From contig JAGIBJ010000062.1 in assembly GCA_017744415.1 (NCBI GenBank), forward strand, positions 1 through 64,000: a stretch of 64,000 nucleotides of DNA, in the 5' to 3' direction. The notes under the pieces are model-generated. The model had not been told where the DNA came from, did no database searches, and was given only the letters and a program-made list of their open reading frames with translations. A program made the translations under genes and the position numbers. Positions 17,937 through 26,839 of this stretch are shown here, one piece after another. Origin of the DNA: Solirubrobacteraceae bacterium. Lineage in GTDB: Bacteria; Actinomycetota; Thermoleophilia; Solirubrobacterales; Solirubrobacteraceae. Each line of letters opens with the position of its first letter. The first letter of the stretch is position 1.

Positions 17937-19016
17937 ATGCTCGCCCGCCGCCACTGGTTCACGCTCGCGAGCGCCGTGATCTCGATCGTCACGATCTACC
18001 TGCTGTACGGCTGGCTCAAGAGCCAGGGCGAGCTCAAGCTCCCGAGCGGCAAGGAGGCGATCGCGTGGATGGCGCTCGGCGTCGTCGTCTACCTCTGTTC
18101 GTTCATCGTCCGCGGCCTGCGGTGGAAGGTGCTGCTCAACGAAGTGGGGGTGAAGCCGCCGCTCCACGAGACCACCGGCCTACTCACCGTCGGCTACGCC
18201 GCCAACACGCTGCTGCCCGCCCGCGCCGGCGATGCGGTGCGCGTGTTCCTGATGGCGCAGCGCACCGAGGCGAGCGCCTCGCTGATGGTGTCGACGCTGA
18301 TCGCCGAGCGACTCCTCGATGTCGTCGTCCTCGGCGGCGCGTTCGTCATCACCAGCTTGGTCTTCGCAGGCGGTCTCCCCCAGGGCAACCGCGCGATCAT
18401 CGCGCTCGTCCTGCTCGGCGTCGGCGCCATCGGCCTCGCCGTCGTCACCTGGGCGATCCGCTCCGACCGCCTCCCTGCCGGCGTCCGCGGCATCCTGCGC
18501 GACGCCTCGCTCGCCGTCCGCCAGCTCCGCAGCAGCCGCCACCTCGCGGCCGTCGCCACGCTCACCCTCGGCGCCTGGTTCCTCGAGGCCTGCGTCTACC
18601 TCATCGCCAGCAAGGCGGCAGGCGTCGAGCTCCACCTCGGCAGCGCGCTCTACATCCTCTCCACGGCCGCGATGTTCACGATGATCCCGTCCGGCCCCGG
18701 CTTCGCCGGCACCATGGACGGCGCCATCGCCTTCACCCTCCACGTGCTCGACGAGCCCAAGCGCCTCGTCGGCACCTACATCTTCACCGTCCGCTTCATC
18801 ATCTTCATCCCGATCACCGTGCTCGGCGGCCTCCTGCTGGTGCTGCGCTACGGCGGTTTCGCGGCGCTCAAGGCCGCCCGCAAGGCGCAGTCCGCCGAGA
18901 ACGAAGAGGCGGAGGCCGCAGCGAAGGCGCACCTGCCGCTCGAGGATCTGCCGACCGGCGAGATCGCGGCTGTTCGCGCCGACGAGGTCGATACCGCCGA
19001 CGCCGCTTCGCGCTGA
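17937..19016 (+). CDS. LPG synthase/flippase-like integral membrane protein
   Basis: A 359-residue protein with eight or so membrane helices and the lysylphosphatidylglycerol-synthase transmembrane (PF03706) pattern, including FIVRGLRWKVLL, NTLLPARAGDAVRV and MIPSGPGFAGTMDGA. It lacks the cytoplasmic aminoacyltransferase domain of MprF, so it is more likely a flippase or lipid-linked sugar transporter. It lies 84 bp after the sugar phosphotransferase on the same strand, consistent with an envelope polysaccharide role. The C-terminal 50 residues are Ala/Glu-rich and charged. Confidence 0.85.
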   Translation: MLARRHWFTLASAVISIVTIYLLYGWLKSQGELKLPSGKEAIAWMALGVVVYLCSFIVRGLRWKVLLNEVGVKPPLHETTGLLTVGYAANTLLPARAGDAVRVFLMAQRTEASASLMVSTLIAERLLDVVVLGGAFVITSLVFAGGLPQGNRAIIALVLLGVGAIGLAVVTWAIRSDRLPAGVRGILRDASLAVRQLRSSRHLAAVATLTLGAWFLEACVYLIASKAAGVELHLGSALYILSTAAMFTMIPSGPGFAGTMDGAIAFTLHVLDEPKRLVGTYIFTVRFIIFIPITVLGGLLLVLRYGGFAALKAARKAQSAENEEAEAAAKAHLPLEDLPTGEIAAVRADEVDTADAASR

Positions 19017-19157
19017 CGCGCTGCGGCGGCGAGGGTATCCGCGGGGGCTTTCGCTTGCACGAGTTGGGTCGGCACCGAGGCTGCGTGGTGTCCGGGGTTG
19101 CGCTCGTGGGTGGGCCGCGCTCGCCTGGCGGCTCGCTTCGAGGGCGGCCGTTTTGGG

Positions 19158-19203
19158 TGAGCCGCTGATTTTCCAGAGTGGGGTCGGGGAAATCAGCGGT
19201 TCG
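19158..19203. repeat. Solitary copy of hairpin repeat (array family)
   Basis: TGAGCCGCTGATTTTCC and GGGGAAATCAGCGGTTC form a hairpin of about 14 bp around a GTGGGGTC-type loop. The same arms recur five times at 26471-26815, so this is a dispersed family member, here between the flippase-like gene and the Rdx-family gene. Confidence 0.8.
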
Positions 19204-19241
19204 GCGTCTCGTTGGCGTTGGCGTGGCGTCAGACTGTGGGC

Positions 19242-19544
19242 ATGACCGACGCCGTTCACCCCGCGACGCTGCCGCGGGTCGAGATCGCCTACTGCACGCA
19301 GTGCAACTGGCTGCTGCGGGCGCAGTGGATGGCGGCCGAGCTGCTGCAGACGTTCCCCACCGAGCTCGGTGAGGTGGCCTTGCTCCCGCGCACGGGCGGC
19401 ACGTTCACGGTGAGTGCTGCGGGCACCGTCGTCTGGGACCGCCGCACCGACGGCGGATTCCCGGATGCCGCGGAGCTCAAGCGGCGCGTGCGCGACGTGA
19501 TCGCCCCCGAGCGCAAGCTCGGCGGGCACGTCGACCGCCGCTAG
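19242..19544 (+). CDS. SelT/SelW/SelH (Rdx) family thioredoxin-like protein
   Basis: A 100-residue protein with the Rdx-family redox motif CTQC in VEIAYCTQCNWLLRA, followed by FP.ELGEVALLP and TVVWDRRTDGGFPDA. The family is a Cys homologue of selenoprotein W with a thioredoxin-like fold; its partner is unknown. The ATG at 19242 is preferred over an in-frame upstream codon at 19212. CAGACT lies 6 nt before it and resembles the box before cgoX, and the domain begins immediately. Confidence 0.85.
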   Translation: MTDAVHPATLPRVEIAYCTQCNWLLRAQWMAAELLQTFPTELGEVALLPRTGGTFTVSAAGTVVWDRRTDGGFPDAAELKRRVRDVIAPERKLGGHVDRR

Positions 19545-19559
19545 CCGCTGGGGGTGAAC

Positions 19560-19595
19560 GGGACATAACTGCCGCCACAGCAACAGTTATGTCCC
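19560..19595. terminator. Perfect hairpin between convergent genes
   Basis: GGGACATAACTG and CAGTTATGTCCC form a perfect 12-bp stem around a 12-nt loop, midway between convergent stop codons. No U-tract on either strand. Confidence 0.5.
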
Positions 19596-19614
19596 GCTCA
19601 CGGCTAGCCAGCGC

Positions 19615-21714
19615 CTAGGGCGCCACGCCGCCGTCGGCGGGAGCGGTGGTCGTCGAGGCCGCGTCGGTGGGCGCGGCATCAACGGCCGGCGCGGTGAGGG
19701 CCGACTCGATGGTCGCCTTGAGCGACGGCGAGAGCGGGTTGAGGTAGACGGCGGCCTTGTAGGCGGCCGCCGCGCGCTCGGCGTCGGCGGCCGGGCCCAG
19801 CTCGAAGTCGAGCAGCTGCTGCCAGCCGGCGGGATTCTCGGGCTGCATTGCGATGGCACCTTCAAGGGCGTCGCGCGCGGCCGCGATGTCGCCCCCGGCA
19901 GCCAGGGCCGTGGCCTTGGCCGAGGCGGCGTCGAGCGAAACGGGATCCTCGCTCACTGCGCGATCGCCGAGCTTGACGGCATCGTCGATCCGGCCCTCCG
20001 CCACCGCGGAGATCGCCGACTGGCCGGCGAGGAATGCCCGGTAGGGCTGCCAGATGCTCCAGACCGAGAGCAGCATGAACGCGGCGAGCTGCACCCGCGG
20101 CGTCCAGCGGCCAAGCCTGCCGACCCAGCCGTCCTCCTCCAGCGCGGGCACCACGTCGGGAAGCTGCTGCGGTTCGGCGATGGGCCCGCGCCCGACGAGC
20201 CAGCCGGCCGCGATGAGCGCGGGCAGCGTCGCGGCGGGGAACGACCACGTCCAGTCGAGGAACGAGTGCGCGCCGTAGGTGATGACGGCAGCGAACAGCG
20301 CCACGGCGCCGACGCGCTCCGGCGGCCAGGGCTGCCCGCGGGAGCCGAGCGTTCGACGCACGCCGATCCCCCAGGCGCCGAGCAGGAGCACCGTCATCAG
20401 CACCCCGACGACGCCGAGGTCGGCCAGCGTCTGCACCACGAAGCCGTGCGCGTGCACGACGTCGCCGGTGTCACTGCGCACCTTCAGGCGAGCGGTGCCG
20501 TATCCGTTGGCGCCGGCACCGATGGCGGGCCGCTCCTTCCACACGCGGAACGCATCACGCCAGTAGAGGCTGCGCGCGTTGCCAGCCTGGGTGAGACGGT
20601 TGGGACTGTTGGCGGGGGCGCTGCCCGCTTTGCTGTTCTCGTTGGGATCGGTGAGCTTCTTCCAGCCGCTCGAGATCGTGCCGCCGAGGCCCTGCTGGCT
20701 CTGGCTGAGCGCAGCGAGCCCGGCCACCGGAACGAGTAGCGCCGCACCGAGCAGCACCGCGCCGATGCGCCGCCGCCACGAGGCGTTGGGCCCGCGGGTG
20801 GCGGCAACGAACTGCACGAGGAAGGAGCAGAACGTCACCAGCAGCAGGACGGTGAACATCACGACGCCGAAGCGGTGCCCGGCCGTCTCGCGCAGCAGGA
20901 GATCGACGTCGTCGGTCGTCAGATCCGGCTGACCGAACGCCCACAGGATGATCACGGCCGCGCCGATCAGCGGGACGACCATCACCGCGACGCTCTTGAG
21001 CCGCGCGGGCGCGAGCAGCAGCCACACACCGATACCGATCGCGCCGGCGATGAGGGCGCCACGCGAATACGCGAGCAGCACCGTGACGAAGAGGATCGTG
21101 AGCGCGGGCGCGGCGAGGATGTCGAGCACGGGCTTCCCGTGGCGTCGCGTGCCGTAGTAGAGCCAGATCGGCACGCCGAACGCCCCGATCAGGCCGACGG
21201 CGTTCCAGTACTGCAGCGGCTCACGCAGCCGGGCGTAGCGCTCGCTCGGCGCGAAGAGTTCCGGCGACACCTTCGAGAGCATCGCGACGAGGCTCACCAG
21301 CACCGACGACACCGCGAGCGCCAGCAGCACGCTCCGCCAGCGCTGCGGGAACGCTCGCGCGACCACCACGGCGCCCGTGAACGCCGCGAGGTAGCTCAGC
21401 AGGCGGTTCACCTCCTCCCAGGTCGCCGCAGGATCGACCGACCAGGTGATCGAGAAGCCCGAAAAGGCGACGAACACGGCGAAGAGCGCGACCGACCACT
21501 GCCCGCGGAACGACTGGCGGCCGCCCTTCTCGCGGCAGAACAGCACGAGCGCGAGGCCGACGACCACGCCGATGGTGTTGACGATCGCGGCGCGGCTGGA
21601 GGCGAGGCCCGTGCCACCGACGACGGAGAGCGCGAGCAGCAGCAGGCCTAGGGCACCGCCCCAGCGAAGATCGCGGCCGTCCTCGGCCAGCTCCGTCGTC
21701 GTGGTCGTGCTCAA
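19615..21714 (-). CDS. O-antigen ligase family protein with C-terminal TPR
   Basis: A 699-residue polytopic membrane protein of the Wzy_C (PF04932) family, which joins or polymerises lipid-linked polysaccharide outside the membrane. About twelve hydrophobic segments are seen. The ligase region includes LLAYSRGALIAG, the long loop with RDAFRVWKERPAIGAGANGYG, and VVHAHGFVVQTLADLG with the expected catalytic His context. The last 130 residues form soluble tetratricopeptide-like helices (AAARDALEGAIAMQPENPAGWQQL). The start is TTG 21714, supported by TAGTCT 7 nt upstream. Confidence 0.88.
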   Translation of the reverse strand: MSTTTTTELAEDGRDLRWGGALGLLLLALSVVGGTGLASSRAAIVNTIGVVVGLALVLFCREKGGRQSFRGQWSVALFAVFVAFSGFSITWSVDPAATWEEVNRLLSYLAAFTGAVVVARAFPQRWRSVLLALAVSSVLVSLVAMLSKVSPELFAPSERYARLREPLQYWNAVGLIGAFGVPIWLYYGTRRHGKPVLDILAAPALTILFVTVLLAYSRGALIAGAIGIGVWLLLAPARLKSVAVMVVPLIGAAVIILWAFGQPDLTTDDVDLLLRETAGHRFGVVMFTVLLLVTFCSFLVQFVAATRGPNASWRRRIGAVLLGAALLVPVAGLAALSQSQQGLGGTISSGWKKLTDPNENSKAGSAPANSPNRLTQAGNARSLYWRDAFRVWKERPAIGAGANGYGTARLKVRSDTGDVVHAHGFVVQTLADLGVVGVLMTVLLLGAWGIGVRRTLGSRGQPWPPERVGAVALFAAVITYGAHSFLDWTWSFPAATLPALIAAGWLVGRGPIAEPQQLPDVVPALEEDGWVGRLGRWTPRVQLAAFMLLSVWSIWQPYRAFLAGQSAISAVAEGRIDDAVKLGDRAVSEDPVSLDAASAKATALAAGGDIAAARDALEGAIAMQPENPAGWQQLLDFELGPAADAERAAAAYKAAVYLNPLSPSLKATIESALTAPAVDAAPTDAASTTTAPADGGVAP

Positions 21715-21721
21715 GCGGGAG

Positions 21722-21727
21722 AGACTA
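21722..21727 (-). promoter_or_regulatory. -10 box of O-antigen ligase gene
   Basis: TAGTCT ends 7 nt before the TTG start at 21714 and supports that unusual start codon. Confidence 0.5.
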
Positions 21728-21755
21728 GATGAGGTGTTGCCGTGGCAACGCCCGT

Positions 21756-22391
21756 CTACGGCGTCGTGGAGGTCGTGCCCGTCGGCGTACCCCCGAAACG
21801 CGCAACGACGTACCGCGCGAGCGGCAGGCCGGCAGAGAGCAGCACCACGACCGCCGAGGCGGCCAGCGGGAGCGGCAGGCTCAGTGCCCCCGCGATCGAC
21901 GGCACGCGCTCGGAGGCGAGGTCGATCTGCTTGCCGTCCACGGTGACCGGAGCCGGCGCGGGCGCATCGGCCGGCGCGGGCGCGGCCGGATCGACGCCGC
22001 TGCTCTTGAGCGCGCTGCTGAGTTCGGCCGGCGCGACCGCGGCGCTGCCCTCGCCGGACGAGCTGGTGCCACCGCCCGAGTTCGAGCCCGTGCCGCCACC
22101 ACCGGTGCCGCCACCGCCGCCGGAGCCGGCGTTGGCGTCGCGAATCTGGGCCTGACGGATCAGGTCGAGACAGTTGGAGTATTCGGCGCCGTCGGCGGGC
22201 GGGTTCTTCAGCGCGTCGCTGTAGTCCGCCTGGCTGTGCTTGTGGTTGATGGCGCCGTCGGCATCACCGCAGTCGTTCCAGACGTCGGTGCCGCTCGCGA
22301 GGGCCGGCTGCGGGACGACGAGAACGGTGCCGAGGACGAGTGCGAGCAGGGCTCGGCGCACCCGCCGGAACCGATCCACAGGGAATCGCAT
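21756..22391 (-). CDS. Exported protein with Gly/Ser linker and C-terminal anchor
   Basis: A 211-residue protein with a signal peptide (RALLALVLGTVLVVPQPALA). A small domain with conserved cysteines and histidines follows (WNDCGDADGAINHKHSQADYSDALKN, NCLDLIRQAQ), then a Gly/Ser-rich linker and a C-terminal hydrophobic helix. It is probably exported and anchored. I do not know the domain. The start is ATG 22391 with TAGCGT 7 nt upstream; a longer frame to 22451 lies inside the preceding glycosyltransferase. Position suggests a role with the polysaccharide genes. Confidence 0.75.
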   Translation of the reverse strand: MRFPVDRFRRVRRALLALVLGTVLVVPQPALASGTDVWNDCGDADGAINHKHSQADYSDALKNPPADGAEYSNCLDLIRQAQIRDANAGSGGGGGTGGGGTGSNSGGGTSSSGEGSAAVAPAELSSALKSSGVDPAAPAPADAPAPAPVTVDGKQIDLASERVPSIAGALSLPLPLAASAVVVLLSAGLPLARYVVARFGGTPTGTTSTTP

Positions 22392-22396
22392 GCGCG

Positions 22397-23443
22397 TCAC
22401 GCTAGCGAACCCCCCAGCGCCCGCGCGACGGTAGCTGCCCAGGCATCCCACGAGAACAGCCGCGCGCGTTCGTGCCCGGCGCTGGCCAGCCGCCCGCGGA
22501 GCTGCGCGTCCTCCAGGCCCCGATGCAGGGCAGCGGCGAGCGCGGCAGGGTCCCCGGCGCGGAACACCAGGCCCGTTCGCTCGTCCTCCACGAGCCCTCC
22601 GGCAACGGCGCCCACCTGCGTGGATGCGGCGACGAGCCGTCTGGCGTGCATGGCCTCATTGACCACGAGACCCCACGGCTCGCGGAAAGTTGCGGTGCGC
22701 TCGGACGGCACCACCAAGAGCACCGAATCCCGAAGTTCTTGGCGTACCCGCTCAGGGCTGACCAGGCCGAGGGCGGTCACGCCGGCGGTCTCCGATGCCC
22801 GGCTCGCATCGGGACCGGCAAGCACGAGCTCAGCACCGGCGACGGCGAAACCGCCGCGCTCCCACGCCTCGAGCAGGGTGCCCACGCCCTTGCCGGGATC
22901 GTCGCGGCCCACGTAGAGGATCCGCGGTGGCGTGCCGGCGGGCGGGGGCTCATCGGCGAGCCCGCCCCAGAAGTCCTGGTCGACGGCCTGGGGCGCGACG
23001 ATCGGGTCGCGGGCGCCGTGGGCCTCGGCGAACCGCGACACGTGCTCGCCGTAGGTGACGACGGTCGAGGCGCGCCGGTAGAGGAGCCGCAGAAGCAGGG
23101 CACCCGGGGCGTGCGCCACCGAACGCGGGTGGGCCCAGAGGGCAGTCCACAGGACGAACGGGATCCGAGCACGCTCGGCACCGAGCCAGGCGGCGGGCAG
23201 GGCGGTGCGGCCCGCCGTGCCGGCGAGCACCGCGCGGTAGTCGCCGCTGGCGGCCAGGCCGTACACCTCGCGCTGGGTGACGATCCGCGCCGGAAGGCCG
23301 TGCACATCGGCCCCGACGCCGCCCGTGGCGTGCAGCCCGCCGCCGAAGAGCGCGAACTCGACCGGCGTGCGCGCGGCCAGCGCCTGGAAGGCGCCCACCC
23401 GGTCGGGCGGCACCTCCGTCGTCACGAAGAGCGCGGGCTTCAT
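22397..23443 (-). CDS. Glycosyltransferase family 4
   Basis: A 348-residue GT-B glycosyltransferase. The N-terminal half has LFVTTEVPPDRVGAFQ. The C-terminal nucleotide-sugar domain has ILYVGRDDPGKGVGTLLEAW, ELVLAGPDAS, and REPWGLVVNEAMHARR with the GT4 E-x7-E pattern. The ATG overlaps the stop of the upstream glycosyltransferase (ATGA), so the two are translationally coupled. The acceptor is presumably the lipid-linked polysaccharide of this region; the sugar cannot be told from sequence. Confidence 0.9.
   Translation of the reverse strand: MKPALFVTTEVPPDRVGAFQALAARTPVEFALFGGGLHATGGVGADVHGLPARIVTQREVYGLAASGDYRAVLAGTAGRTALPAAWLGAERARIPFVLWTALWAHPRSVAHAPGALLLRLLYRRASTVVTYGEHVSRFAEAHGARDPIVAPQAVDQDFWGGLADEPPPAGTPPRILYVGRDDPGKGVGTLLEAWERGGFAVAGAELVLAGPDASRASETAGVTALGLVSPERVRQELRDSVLLVVPSERTATFREPWGLVVNEAMHARRLVAASTQVGAVAGGLVEDERTGLVFRAGDPAALAAALHRGLEDAQLRGRLASAGHERARLFSWDAWAATVARALGGSLA
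22399..22404 (-). promoter_or_regulatory. -10 box overlapping a stop codon
   Basis: TAGCGT ends 7 nt before ATG 22391. It overlaps the last codons and TGA of the upstream glycosyltransferase, giving the exported-protein gene its own promoter at the end of an operon. Confidence 0.45.
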
Positions 23444-24660
23444 GCGGCGGATTCGAGCGCGGCCGGGCGGCGAGCGGCTTGCCCGGAAAGCACACGCTCG
23501 TAGGCCGCCACGGTCGCCTCGCCCGTCGCCTCCCACGAGCAGTTCGCGGCGATCACGCGGCGCCCGATCTTGCTGAGGCGCTGGCGCTCGCCCGGGCTCG
23601 CGAGGAGGCGGTCGATCACGCGCGAGAGGTGCTCCACGTCGCCGGGGGCCGCGAGCTGGATGCCGCTGCGCAGGTCGGCGAGGTCGAGCGGGCCGGGCTC
23701 GCCAAGGGCGCCGATCGTCGGTAGGCCGTGGGCCATCGATTCGACGTAGGCGACGCCGTAGGCCTCGTCGACCGACGGCATCACCGCGAGGCTCGCCTCG
23801 TCGAGCGCCGCCATCGCCTGCTCGTGCGGCAGCTGACCGCGGAAGTCGACGCGATCCGTGAGCTCGAGGCTGGCCGCCAGCTGCTCGAGCCGCGCCCGCT
23901 CGGGGCCGTCGCCGACGATCACGTAGCGCAGGCTCGGCCAGCGCGTGCGGAGCACCCACATCGCGCGGAGCACGTCGGCGTGGCGCTTGCGGGGCACGAG
24001 GTGCGCGAGCGTGATGAGCACCGGATCTTTCGGCGGGCGCGGCTCCTTCTCGGGCACGTCGGCGCCGAGCAGGATCACGTCGATCGGGCTGCTCGTGAGG
24101 CGCCGGCAGGCGGTGGCGATCCCGGAGGAGTTCGCGAGCACGAGGTCGCTCGCGTTGAGCGCGGCGCTGACGGTGCCGGCCCAGTCGGCGCGGAGCTGGG
24201 CGGTGTGGAACACGTCGCCGCCATGCACGCTCGTGATCAGGGGCACGCGTGGGCCGGTCCGCTGCACGGCGTCGGCGGGCGGCACGGCGTTGTGCGCGTG
24301 GATGAGGTCGTAGTCGAACCGGCGCCGCAGCCGGGCGAGCGCGACGCGCAGCGGCGGCGCGGCCCAGGTGCCCCAGGTGCCGTAGGTGTTCGTGCGCTCG
24401 GGCGAGACGAACGGCACGTAGGTGATCGAGACGCCGTCGAGCTCGGTGCGCCCCGGCTGCTTCAGCAGCGTGCGCATCTCGGTGAGCGCGGCGCGGGCCC
24501 CGGCGCGGAGCGTGCGCGCGGGCGGCACGAGGCGGTGGAGCACGAGCACCTCCACCTCGGCCCCGGCCTGCTGGGCGGCCATCGCCTGCCGGTGGGCCCA
24601 GACGCCGAGCACGGGATCATGCGCGCGGGGGTAGAACTCGGCGACGACGGCGACCTTCAT
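23440..24660 (-). CDS. Glycosyltransferase family 4
   Basis: A 406-residue GT-B glycosyltransferase. The donor domain shows VPRKRHADVLRAM, RYVIVGDGPERARLEQLA, RVDFRGQLPHEQAMAAL and VMPSVDEAYGVAYVESMAHGLP, the typical GT4 E-x7-E region. The N-terminal domain has FDYDLIHAHNAVPP and SVHGGDVFHT. Its ATG overlaps the upstream gene's stop as ATGA, and its own stop overlaps the next start. Cytoplasmic, acting on a lipid-linked acceptor. Confidence 0.92.
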   Translation of the reverse strand: MKVAVVAEFYPRAHDPVLGVWAHRQAMAAQQAGAEVEVLVLHRLVPPARTLRAGARAALTEMRTLLKQPGRTELDGVSITYVPFVSPERTNTYGTWGTWAAPPLRVALARLRRRFDYDLIHAHNAVPPADAVQRTGPRVPLITSVHGGDVFHTAQLRADWAGTVSAALNASDLVLANSSGIATACRRLTSSPIDVILLGADVPEKEPRPPKDPVLITLAHLVPRKRHADVLRAMWVLRTRWPSLRYVIVGDGPERARLEQLAASLELTDRVDFRGQLPHEQAMAALDEASLAVMPSVDEAYGVAYVESMAHGLPTIGALGEPGPLDLADLRSGIQLAAPGDVEHLSRVIDRLLASPGERQRLSKIGRRVIAANCSWEATGEATVAAYERVLSGQAARRPAALESAA

Positions 24661-26390
24661 CGTCCTGCCCGCCTCGCGGGGGCGGCGGGTTCCGACCAAG
24701 CCGCCTCGTCGCGGGTCACGTAGGGGCGTTCGGCGAGGAACGCGCGCGCCTGCTCGACGACCTCCTCGCGCCCGTAGCCGCCGGCGACGGGATGGCGGTG
24801 CAGGAGCGGCGTGCTGTCGACCACGCCGATCGGCCAGCCGGCCTCGCGCGCGAGCGCGCCCCAGTGCACGTCGAGTCCCCAGCCCATGCCGAGATCCTCG
24901 GGGAACGGGACGAGCTGCGCGAGCGCCGGCGCGCGCATCAGCGTGATCGGGCCGATCTCGACGAAGTGCGTGCGCCGCGCCGCGTGCGGGAGGCGGCGAC
25001 GGGTGACGGGCCACGCGGCGTGCGAGTGGCGGCGGTGCGCGGGCTGGGCGAGCACCAGGCCGGCGCGCTCGACGGCCCAGAGGAATCGGTCCATGAAGCC
25101 GGCTGGCAGGTCGACGTCGTCGTCGACGAGCAGCACGTGGTCGTAGCTCGCGAGGTCGTGCGCGGCGAGCATCGCGGTGAGGCGCTGGTATTTGCCGCGG
25201 GCGTCGAGCGGCTGCACGTCGAGCTCGACGTCGTGGTGCCCGGCGGTGAGGTGCGGGGCGATCGTCGCGGCGAAGTCGGCGGGGTCGCGGGCGATCGCCA
25301 CGGCCAGCACGCGCCGCTTCGGCAGCCGCCTCGCGCGGAGCTGCTCGATCGCCGTGATGGGTGCGCGGAGGGCGTCGAGCAGGGCGTCGGCGGCGCGCAG
25401 GAGCTGGCCGCGCTTGCCGGCCACGTGCCCGCTGCGGCCGCTGAGGAAGTCGGTGAGGCCCGGCCGGGCCGGCGGCGGCTTGGGGAGGAGCGTCTGCTCG
25501 AGGCGGCCGTAGCTGTGGGCCGCGAGGACGAGGCCCATCGGGCAGCGACGGAGCATCGCGTGGGCGAGGCTCCCGAAGAAGCGGCGGAGCTCCTCGGGAA
25601 GGCCGGGCGCGCGGCCCTGCTGGGCGTCGAAGAGGCGCAGGTTGCGGCCGCGGAAGCGCGCGGCGCGGGCGAGGCGGCGCAGCGAGGCGTCCTCACCGAT
25701 CCGCTCGTGGCGCACGCTGGCCGCGGGCAGGTAGCGCACGCGTCCCCCGGCCGCTCGGATGCGGGTCGTCCATTCCTCCTCGTCGCCGCCGATCGCGTGG
25801 GCCTCGTCGAACGTGCCGACTCGGTTCAGCCACGTGCGGCGCACGCCCATGTTCGCGCTCCAGCCGTTGTCGATGTCCTTCGGCTCGTCGCCGACGTCGA
25901 GCTCCGTCACCCAGCTGCCGTGTCGCCCGCAGGTGCGCGGGGCGTACGCCGGATCGAGCCACGGGATGATGCGGCCCGCGAGCACGGCCACGTCGTCGGG
26001 CTCGCTGGCGTGCGCGTCGAGCAGGGCATCGAGCCAGCCGTCGGCCGCGCGGATGTCGTCGTCGAGGAGGATCACCAGCTCGGCCTCGGTGGCCGCGAAC
26101 GCACGGTTGCGGGCGGCGTTGGGCCCGTAGTGCGCCGGTGCCGCCGGCGCTGGCACATCGCCGCCGCGGTCTCCCCGGGTGGTCTCCGAGGCGCGGACGG
26201 GTGGCCCGGCCAGCAGGTACGTGGCGCCGTGGCGGGCGGCCGCTTCACGGGTCGCGTCGCTTGGGCCGTCGTCGACGACGATGATCTCCACCCCGCGCGC
26301 GGCGGCCTGCGGGGCGATGGAGGCAAGGGCCGTGTCGAGCTGCCCGGGTCGACCTTGCGTCGGGATCGCGATGCATGCCGTGGGCGCCAC
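24657..26390 (-). CDS. Two-domain GT-A glycosyltransferase (GT2 type)
   Basis: A 577-residue protein with two GT-A-like halves. The first has VEIIVVDDGPSDATREAA, VILLDDDIRAADGWL (D-x-D metal site) and AIGGDEEEWTTRIRAAGG, the usual GT2 acceptor motif. The second half has YDHVLLVDDDVDLPAGFMDRF and GMGWGLDVHWGALAREAGW, a second putative active site. Such fusions can add two sugars in sequence. The start is GTG 26390 with GACAAT 6 nt upstream. First gene of a three-glycosyltransferase operon with ATGA overlaps. Confidence 0.88.
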   Translation of the reverse strand: MAPTACIAIPTQGRPGQLDTALASIAPQAAARGVEIIVVDDGPSDATREAAARHGATYLLAGPPVRASETTRGDRGGDVPAPAAPAHYGPNAARNRAFAATEAELVILLDDDIRAADGWLDALLDAHASEPDDVAVLAGRIIPWLDPAYAPRTCGRHGSWVTELDVGDEPKDIDNGWSANMGVRRTWLNRVGTFDEAHAIGGDEEEWTTRIRAAGGRVRYLPAASVRHERIGEDASLRRLARAARFRGRNLRLFDAQQGRAPGLPEELRRFFGSLAHAMLRRCPMGLVLAAHSYGRLEQTLLPKPPPARPGLTDFLSGRSGHVAGKRGQLLRAADALLDALRAPITAIEQLRARRLPKRRVLAVAIARDPADFAATIAPHLTAGHHDVELDVQPLDARGKYQRLTAMLAAHDLASYDHVLLVDDDVDLPAGFMDRFLWAVERAGLVLAQPAHRRHSHAAWPVTRRRLPHAARRTHFVEIGPITLMRAPALAQLVPFPEDLGMGWGLDVHWGALAREAGWPIGVVDSTPLLHRHPVAGGYGREEVVEQARAFLAERPYVTRDEAAWSEPAAPARRAGR

Positions 26391-26470
26391 CGCCGCATTG
26401 TCGCGCGCCAGCGGCCTGGGGTGTCACCTTCGCGTGCACAGGCGCACAGCCGGGGATGCGCGGCGGGGGT

Positions 26471-26815
26471 TGAGCCGCTGATTTGCCCGACCCCAACACG
26501 GGAAATCAGCGGTTCACCGAGTTGGCGGCGAGCCGGGCTGAGCTGAGCCGCTGATTTGCCGCGCTCCAGCAAGGGAAATCAGCGGTTCACCGAGTTGGCA
26601 GCCGGCCAGGGCGGGGCCGGCTGAGCCGCTGATTTGCCCGACCCCAACAAGGGAAATCAGCGGTTCACCGAGTTGGCAGCCGGCCAGGGCGGGGCTGAGC
26701 CGCTGATTTGCCGCGCTCCAACAAGGGAAATCAGCGGTTCACCGAGTTGGCGGCGAGCCGGGCTGGGCTGAGCCGCTGATTTGCCGCGCTCCAGCATGGG
26801 AAATCAGCGGCTCAG
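26471..26815. repeat. Tandem array of five hairpin repeats
   Basis: Five units start near 26471, 26544, 26622, 26696 and 26769 (period 73-78 bp). Each has arms TGAGCCGCTGATTT and AAATCAGCGGTTCA, the last with a perfect 14-bp CTCA ending. The loops alternate between a CCCGACCCCAACA type and a CCGCGCTCC(A)CA type. The linkers begin ACCGAGTTGGC and also come in two versions. It fills the gap between divergent genes at 26390 and 26840; no protein is seen in it. One more copy lies at 19158-19203. Confidence 0.88.
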
Positions 26816-26839
26816 CGTTGCAAGCGCGATGATGCGGCG

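Noticed and set aside
26471-26815. CRISPR array
   Set aside because: Units are long palindromes with near-identical linkers, not short repeats with unique spacers, and no cas genes are near.
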